Notes under the pieces: model-generated
Database searches by the model: none
What the model was told of the DNA's origin: nothing
What the model saw: the letters and a program-made list of their open reading frames with translations, nothing else
In this document: positions 5,985 to 9,497 of the stretch, in pieces
Layout: each line of letters starts with the position of its first letter
Position numbering within the stretch: the first letter of the stretch is position 1
Source: Phycisphaerales bacterium
GTDB taxonomy: Bacteria > Planctomycetota > Phycisphaerae > Phycisphaerales > UBA1924
NCBI GenBank assembly: GCA_020054055.1
Contig: JAGVLZ010000002.1
Span: 1-9,497 of the forward strand
Length of the DNA stretch: 9,497 nt
Direction of reading: 5' to 3'
Program-made: the position numbers and the translations under genes

Positions 5985-6776
5985 ATACCAATGAGTGTCA
6001 CAAACGCGCCAGACAAGCGCCGACCGATCGGTGCCTTCACCCTCATCGAACTGCTGGTTGTCGTCGCCATAATCGGCGTTCTGATCGCGCTTCTCCTCCC
6101 GGCGTTGGGGCGGGCGCGCCTCTCCGCCCGCATCGCCGCGACGCTCGCGAACCTCCGCGACCTCACCGTCGGCGTGCAGGCCTATTCCACCGACTTCCGC
6201 GGCGTGCCGCCGGTGCGCGACGACCCGGAGGAAAAAGCCGTCCTCGGCCTCAGCGTCCTGGCGAAGTACAACGATGCCCCCACCGAGTCCTTCATCAACC
6301 CGGCGACGACGGATGAGCCCTCACGATTCCGAGACGCCGCGGGACGCCCCGTGCTCGTCCGCCTTGCCGAGCAGGAGGTCCGCCCCGAAACCGAGATCAA
6401 CCCGCAGAACATCGCGATGGTGATGTGGCACTGCTCATTTTCCTACGACAACGATCCGAAGCAAGACCGAAGCAGCAGAGCCCGCGTCTTCATCGGGGAT
6501 CGAGCGGACTACGCAAACGGCCGAACGATGTCCGCCGCGTGGAACGGCCTGGGCCAGTGTCTCGCCTGGACCGATGGTCATGCGCTCTTCTGGACAACAC
6601 GATCCATCGCCGATCAGAGCGATCCCAACGTCTTTCGTCACAACGAATACGGCGAGAGTGGCGAGGGCGAAGGGGCCGACGAAACGCGCGACGGCGTCAG
6701 CGTCACAAAGAACACACTGGACACCCACCTCCGCTTCTTCAGTGAAGAGGAAGACGATCTCCTTCTGCCGGAGTGA
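5976..6776 (+). CDS. Prepilin-type N-terminal cleavage/methylation domain protein
   Basis: A 266-residue pseudopilin. The basic leader (DKRRPIGA) is followed by FTLIELLVV (21-29), with Glu25 at mature position 5 and a hydrophobic helix to about residue 44, then LGRARLSARIA. As in the other pseudopilin of this window, the residue before the cleavage site is Ala rather than Gly. The C-terminal part holds WHCSFSYDND (151-160) and CLAWTDGHALFW (195-206), the DGH motif typical of planctomycete H-X-DG-type proteins. The tail (225-266) is strongly acidic. Start choice lies between ATG 5976 and ATG 5991; 5976 is preferred because the predicted +1 falls on it, but 5991 is possible. The protein is a distant relative of the one at 2729-3493 and faces away from GAPDH, from which it is 161 bases distant. 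Confidence 0.88.
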   Translation: MLHIPMSVTNAPDKRRPIGAFTLIELLVVVAIIGVLIALLLPALGRARLSARIAATLANLRDLTVGVQAYSTDFRGVPPVRDDPEEKAVLGLSVLAKYNDAPTESFINPATTDEPSRFRDAAGRPVLVRLAEQEVRPETEINPQNIAMVMWHCSFSYDNDPKQDRSSRARVFIGDRADYANGRTMSAAWNGLGQCLAWTDGHALFWTTRSIADQSDPNVFRHNEYGESGEGEGADETRDGVSVTKNTLDTHLRFFSEEEDDLLLPE

Positions 6777-6784
6777 TTGCCTCG

Positions 6785-6846
6785 CAGCCTGCAAGGCTGG
6801 TAGTTCGTAGCCGGGGGTCTAGCGAGTCTTCGAGCGTAACCCCCGG
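6785..6846. repeat. Paired hairpins, REP-like element or terminator
   Basis: Two hairpins start 8 bases past the prepilin stop codon. The first is CAGCCT (6785-6790) with AGGCTG (6794-6799) around a 3-base loop. The second has perfect 8-base arms CCGGGGGT (6811-6818) and ACCCCCGG (6839-6846), and its loop contains a smaller CGA/TCG pair. No T-run follows directly. The form recalls dispersed palindromic repeats of GC-rich genomes, but only one copy is visible. Between here and the DUF433 gene I see only a 5-base hairpin (CGTTG 6926-6930 with CAACG 6934-6938). Confidence 0.55.
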
Positions 6847-6955
6847 AAGGAATAACGAATTAGCCCTCTTGTTTTCTCCGTCTGATCGCTGGGCGGGCGG
6901 CGCATTGAGTTCCTAAACAGCCTTCCGTTGCTCCAACGCGACGAAACGGGGACGA

Positions 6956-7201
6956 TCACACGTGCGGCCGGGCATGTTCCGCGAACGTTGCCGCGGCGCG
7001 AACGTCGTCCGGTGCGATTCCAAACTCCTGCGCGATCTCTCCCACCGAATCACCGCCCGCGAGGCATCCGAGAATCACTTGCACCAGAACTCGGGTGCCG
7101 CGGATAACTGGCTTCCCGTGGCAAACCTCAGGATCGAGCACGATCCGTTCGGGCTGCGGTTGGCGCACAATCATGCTCGGAGTATAGGCGCCCGCGCTCA
7201 T
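6956..7201 (-). CDS. DUF433 domain protein (VapB-like antitoxin family)
   Basis: An 81-residue cytoplasmic protein. The DUF433 signature is clear: ERIVLDPEVCHGKPVIRGTR (about 18-37), then VQVILGCLAGGDSVGEIAQEFGI and a C-terminal helix with DDVRAAATFAEHA. The family folds as a helix-turn-helix and is often encoded beside a DUF5615 PIN-like toxin, so an antitoxin or DNA-binding role is usual. ATG 7201 overlaps the aminotransferase stop as ATGA, which suggests translational coupling. ATG 7174 would give 72 residues and a more typical short N-terminus. No toxin gene lies downstream in the 179 bases to the convergent prepilin gene. The protein is therefore an orphan here, or has a role of its own. 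Confidence 0.88.
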   Translation of the reverse strand: MSAGAYTPSMIVRQPQPERIVLDPEVCHGKPVIRGTRVLVQVILGCLAGGDSVGEIAQEFGIAPDDVRAAATFAEHARPHV

Positions 7202-8376
7202 TCTCCGAGCAACCCCGCGAGCGCCACAAGCCCCCGCTCCAGCATCGCATCGCTCGTCGCAAAACTCAGTCTGAAGTGCGTGTCCCGCTCCGAGAACACC
7301 CCGCCCGGCACCACCAAAACATTCTTCGTCAGCGCCTTCTCGAAGAACTCGCGCGAACTCGCCGCGGCCCTCTTCGGAACCGGCACGAACGCATAGAACG
7401 CCCCCCCCGGCCGCTGCAACCCCGTCAGCGGCTCCAGCGCTTTCATCACCAGGTCGCGCTTCTTCGCGTATGCATCCACCTGCGGCCGCATGTCGATATC
7501 AAACGCCTCCATGCACGACCACTGCATCGGCGTCGGCGCGCACACGAACGAATACTGCTGCACCTTCAGCATCTGCTCGATCAGCGCCCGCGGCCCGACC
7601 GTGTACCCCATCCGCCACCCCGTACACCCATACGTCTTCCCGAACCCGCGGATCAGAAGAATCGAATCCTCGCTCCCCTTCACCCGGCACGGGCTGGGAC
7701 AGCGCATCTGACCGCCAGGCAGTCCCGTCGGCTCCAGCGCATCCGCATAACAGAACTCGTCGTAGATCTCATCCGAGATGAGCAGCACGCCCTTCCGCTT
7801 GCACAACTCCAGCAACTCCGCGCACCCGCGCGCCGGCGTCACCGCCCCGGACGGATTCCCCGGCGAGTTAAGCAGGAGCGCCTTGGTCCTCGGCGTGATG
7901 AATCGCTCGACGCGCTCCGCCGACATGCGGAAATCAGGGTATGTATCGCAGAACACAGGCTTCGCCCCGCACAGCCGCGCCATGTGCGGATACGCCACGA
8001 AATACGGATCGCCGAAGATGATCTCATCCCCCGGATTCAGCAAAGCCAGCATCGCGATATGCAGCGCCCCCGAAGTCCCCGAGGTCACGATCATCGACGA
8101 TTCGCAGCGCGCGGCGGGCCACCCGATGTCGCGCTCCAGATGCCCGGCGATCTTCTTGATGAGGGGCGCGATCCCCTGCGTCATCGTGTAGCCGTGCTTG
8201 TTCTCCTCGATCGCCCGGACCGCGGCGCGCTTCATAACTTCCGGCACAACAAAGTCCGGCTGCCCGATCGAGAAGTCGATCGGGTCCTTCATGTCCGCGC
8301 GGCGACGGAACACCTCGCGAATTCCGGAGGCTTCGATGGCGAGTGCTCGCTCGGAGATAAGGCGGGTGACGTCCAC
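7198..8376 (-). CDS. PLP-dependent aminotransferase, class I/II (aspartate aminotransferase-like)
   Basis: A 392-residue cytosolic fold-type I enzyme. Motifs in order are DFSIGQPDF (34-42), TSGTSGAL (98-105) for the cofactor phosphate, LNSPGNPSG (169-177), SDEIYDEF (201-208) with the Asp and Tyr that contact PLP, the Schiff-base lysine K247 in GFGKTYG, GWRMGY (253-258), and a C-terminal Arg in FRLSFA that would bind the substrate carboxylate. Length and motifs fit the aspartate/aromatic/alanine-type I subgroup; the substrate cannot be fixed from sequence. Between the SDEIYDEF strand and the lysine there is an unusual Cys-Pro-containing stretch (GGQMRCPSPCRVKGSED). The start is GTG 8376 with no clear ribosome site. 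The DUF433 gene overlaps its stop by four bases. Confidence 0.92.
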   Translation of the reverse strand: MDVTRLISERALAIEASGIREVFRRRADMKDPIDFSIGQPDFVVPEVMKRAAVRAIEENKHGYTMTQGIAPLIKKIAGHLERDIGWPAARCESSMIVTSGTSGALHIAMLALLNPGDEIIFGDPYFVAYPHMARLCGAKPVFCDTYPDFRMSAERVERFITPRTKALLLNSPGNPSGAVTPARGCAELLELCKRKGVLLISDEIYDEFCYADALEPTGLPGGQMRCPSPCRVKGSEDSILLIRGFGKTYGCTGWRMGYTVGPRALIEQMLKVQQYSFVCAPTPMQWSCMEAFDIDMRPQVDAYAKKRDLVMKALEPLTGLQRPGGAFYAFVPVPKRAAASSREFFEKALTKNVLVVPGGVFSERDTHFRLSFATSDAMLERGLVALAGLLGE

Positions 8377-8425
8377 AAGGCAAGGGTAGCGGACTTCCGG
8401 GGCACCACGGTTTCACCCGGGGGGT

Positions 8426-8452
8426 GCCACGGCCAGCGCAGTCGGCCGTGGC
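8426..8452. repeat. Strong 9-bp palindrome between genes
   Basis: GCCACGGCC (8426-8434) and GGCCGTGGC (8444-8452) are perfect arms around a 9-base loop. An alternative hairpin uses GGCACC (8401-8406) and GGTGCC (8423-8428) and shares bases 8426-8428 with the first, so the two exclude each other. It lies 42 bases past the small basic protein stop and 49 bases before the aminotransferase start, both minus strand. No T-run follows, so it may be a REP-like repeat, a factor-dependent stop or a regulatory leader. Confidence 0.55.
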
Positions 8453-8494
8453 GGGAGCGGAGGATAATCTTGAACCTCCTGAACCCCGCGTCGA

Positions 8495-8662
8495 TCACGC
8501 CCCCATCTTGCGCGACGAGGTCTTCACCAGCCCCAGGACCGGCTTCTTTGCCGGGTCGAAGTTGGCGGTGGCCTTGAGTTTCTCGATGCGCTCGTTGCGC
8601 TTGAGGACGCTGCGATGCTGGGTCAGGCCGCCGGAGGTTCGGAGTGATCGGTCGAGGCTCAT
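8495..8662 (-). CDS. Small basic protein (Planctomycetes/Verrucomicrobia/Chlamydiae family)
   Basis: A 55-residue lysine/arginine-rich protein. MSLDRSL, then LTQHRSVLKRNERIEKL (18-34) and the end VLGLVKTSSRK (43-53) follow the pattern of the small basic protein family known from this superphylum: MS-x-DKSL, RNVL-x-R-x-ERI-x-x-L, and a GLPK-like end. The function is unknown; small size and charge fit nucleic-acid or ribosome binding, which is inference. ATG 8662 is supported by AAGGAA 6 bases upstream. The frame stays open to 8917, but that extension is antisense to part of the neighbouring gene's frame and has no family likeness. It follows the SPOR-like gene in the same direction with a 95-base gap. 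Confidence 0.88.
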   Translation of the reverse strand: MSLDRSLRTSGGLTQHRSVLKRNERIEKLKATANFDPAKKPVLGLVKTSSRKMGA

Positions 8663-8688
8663 GGTCGGTTCCTTCTGTGTCGTCCGAT

Positions 8689-8735
8689 CCGAGCCTTCGC
8701 TCGCGGACTCGCTCAGACTCGGCTTCTCTGAAGCC
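8689..8735 (-). other. Leader hairpins upstream of the small basic protein gene
   Basis: GGCTTC (8721-8726) and GAAGCC (8730-8735) form a tight hairpin with a 3-base loop, 22 bases past the SPOR-like gene stop. A wider pairing of CCGAG (8689-8693) with CTCGG (8718-8722) competes for two of the same bases. Either may shape the leader of the small basic protein message or end the previous transcript. No T-run is present. Confidence 0.35.
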
Positions 8736-8757
8736 AGGTAGTCATGGCGCTGGATTT

Positions 8758-9497
8758 CTACTTCGTGTGCTTTTTCCACCAGGGGTCGTTGAAAACGGTC
8801 GGCCCCTTGAGGACCTGCTTGTATTCCCGGCCGAGGACTTGCAGACGCTGTTCGAGAGTTTTGGCCGACTGACCCGAAAGGTCCTTGGCCGCGGTTCCCT
8901 GCAACACCACCACCCACCGGAGGGAACGATTATCCGCCGGAACCACCGCGATTTCAAGGCCCCTCGAAACAAGGAATGCGGCCGCCTTTTCGGCCTCGTC
9001 GAGGGGCAAGGTCGCCGCGATCAGGTAGTTCAGGCCGGACTGACGGGGATCGTCCCCCGGCCCCGTGACGATGACCACCCCGGCCGAACGACCGGGCACG
9101 CCGGGATTGGCCTTGGCTTCGGAGGTTTTTGGGGGAGTTGTGGCTTTGGGAGGGGGCGACTTGGTCGATTGGCCAGCGGGTTTCGGCGCGGCCTTCGTCG
9201 GCGGCGGCGCGGCGGCATGCTGATTCAGAGGATCAACCAGCGCGTCCATCTCCTGGGCCGCGGAGTCCGATTTCTGGGTCAGTTCCTCTGACTTACGGCT
9301 GCGATAACCCGTGGCGTAGGCCCCGACAACCAGCACGACGATCAGCAGGGCGAGCGGAACGACGTAGCCGGTCGGGACTCGGATCGCTCGTCCCGGGCTC
9401 AACCAACTGGAAACCGCCGTGTCCTCCGGCATGAGCGCGGCCGCGGGCGGAGGCTCGGGGGCTCTCGGCGCGGGAGCGGGCATCGGCGCGGTGGCGA
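8758..9497 (-). CDS. Single-pass membrane protein with SPOR-like C-terminal domain (5' end probably outside window)
   Basis: The frame stays open to the right edge. The first visible ATG is 9483, giving 241 residues, and the codons before it continue the same Pro/Ala-rich pattern, so the true start is probably beyond the window. Counting from 9483: Pro/Ala-rich cytoplasmic part (1-35), one membrane segment (about 40-57), a short charged coil (61-85), a Pro/Lys/Ala-rich spacer (90-132) and a compact domain (about 150-225). That domain has a beta-helix-beta-beta-helix pattern (NYLIAATLPLDEAEKAAAFL, LEIAVV, RWVVVLQG) recalling SPOR domains, which bind denuded septal peptidoglycan. The assignment rests on pattern only, and this protein may be a divergent or unrelated fold. 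The small basic protein gene lies downstream. Confidence 0.75.
   Translation of the reverse strand, partial: ATAPMPAPAPRAPEPPPAAALMPEDTAVSSWLSPGRAIRVPTGYVVPLALLIVVLVVGAYATGYRSRKSEELTQKSDSAAQEMDALVDPLNQHAAAPPPTKAAPKPAGQSTKSPPPKATTPPKTSEAKANPGVPGRSAGVVIVTGPGDDPRQSGLNYLIAATLPLDEAEKAAAFLVSRGLEIAVVPADNRSLRWVVVLQGTAAKDLSGQSAKTLEQRLQVLGREYKQVLKGPTVFNDPWWKKHTK

Noticed and set aside
7276..8577. Plus-strand open frame of 433 codons
   Set aside because: Antisense to the aminotransferase gene, with an Arg/His/Pro-rich product and no recognisable motif.
8644..9291. Plus-strand open frame of 215 codons with a Gly/Arg-rich end
   Set aside because: Antisense to the SPOR-like gene; the Gly/Arg run mirrors the Pro/Ala-rich spacer on the other strand.
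1..9497. CRISPR array, tRNA or rRNA genes
   Set aside because: No regularly spaced repeats, cloverleaf-like stretches or rRNA-like sequence were seen by eye on either strand.

Overview
The window looks like part of a Planctomycetota chromosome, probably of the Phycisphaerae type. This is inferred from gene content, not from a database search: two H-X-DG-like prepilin-type proteins with the class-typical A-F-T-L-(V/I)-E cleavage motif, a tail-anchored Ser/Thr kinase with DLG in place of DFG, and a 55-residue small basic protein of the kind known from the Planctomycetes/Verrucomicrobia/Chlamydiae group. GC is high and most genes lie on the minus strand.

Layout, left to right. (1) The last codons of an unidentified plus-strand gene meet a convergent transaldolase (77-721, minus). 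A membrane-anchored Ser/Thr kinase (836-2356, minus) lies upstream of it. (2) A dead 94-bp copy of the 3' end of the GAPDH gene sits at 2596-2689. (3) A compact three-gene minus-strand operon follows: a small secreted four-cysteine protein (4343-4573), a membrane-anchored protein of unknown function (3513-4301) and a prepilin-like protein (2729-3493). Its predicted promoter has a 12-base G:C homopolymer inside the -35/-10 spacer. (4) The intact GAPDH gene (4774-5814, minus) is followed by a divergent second prepilin-like gene (5976-6776, plus) with a promoter that predicts a leaderless or nearly leaderless transcript. (5) A short hairpin-rich convergent intergenic region precedes a DUF433 protein (6956-7201) that overlaps the end of a PLP aminotransferase gene (7198-8376) by four bases. 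(6) The right end holds the small basic protein (8495-8662) and a membrane protein with a SPOR-like C-terminal domain (8758 to the window edge), separated from the aminotransferase by a strong palindrome.

The most interesting signal is the middle of the window. The three-gene operon lies exactly between the intact GAPDH gene and a displaced, nonsense-bearing copy of that gene's last 31 codons. This is the arrangement left when DNA integrates into a gene's 3' end and restores it, or when a tandem gene copy decays. The operon carries its own homopolymer-spacer promoter, a design that in other bacteria gives phase-variable surface proteins. Together these suggest an acquired, possibly phase-variable, envelope or pseudopilin cassette. 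No integrase is visible, so acquisition remains a hypothesis.

Transaldolase and GAPDH are housekeeping genes of central carbon metabolism. The kinase is probably a signalling protein whose substrates cannot be read from sequence.
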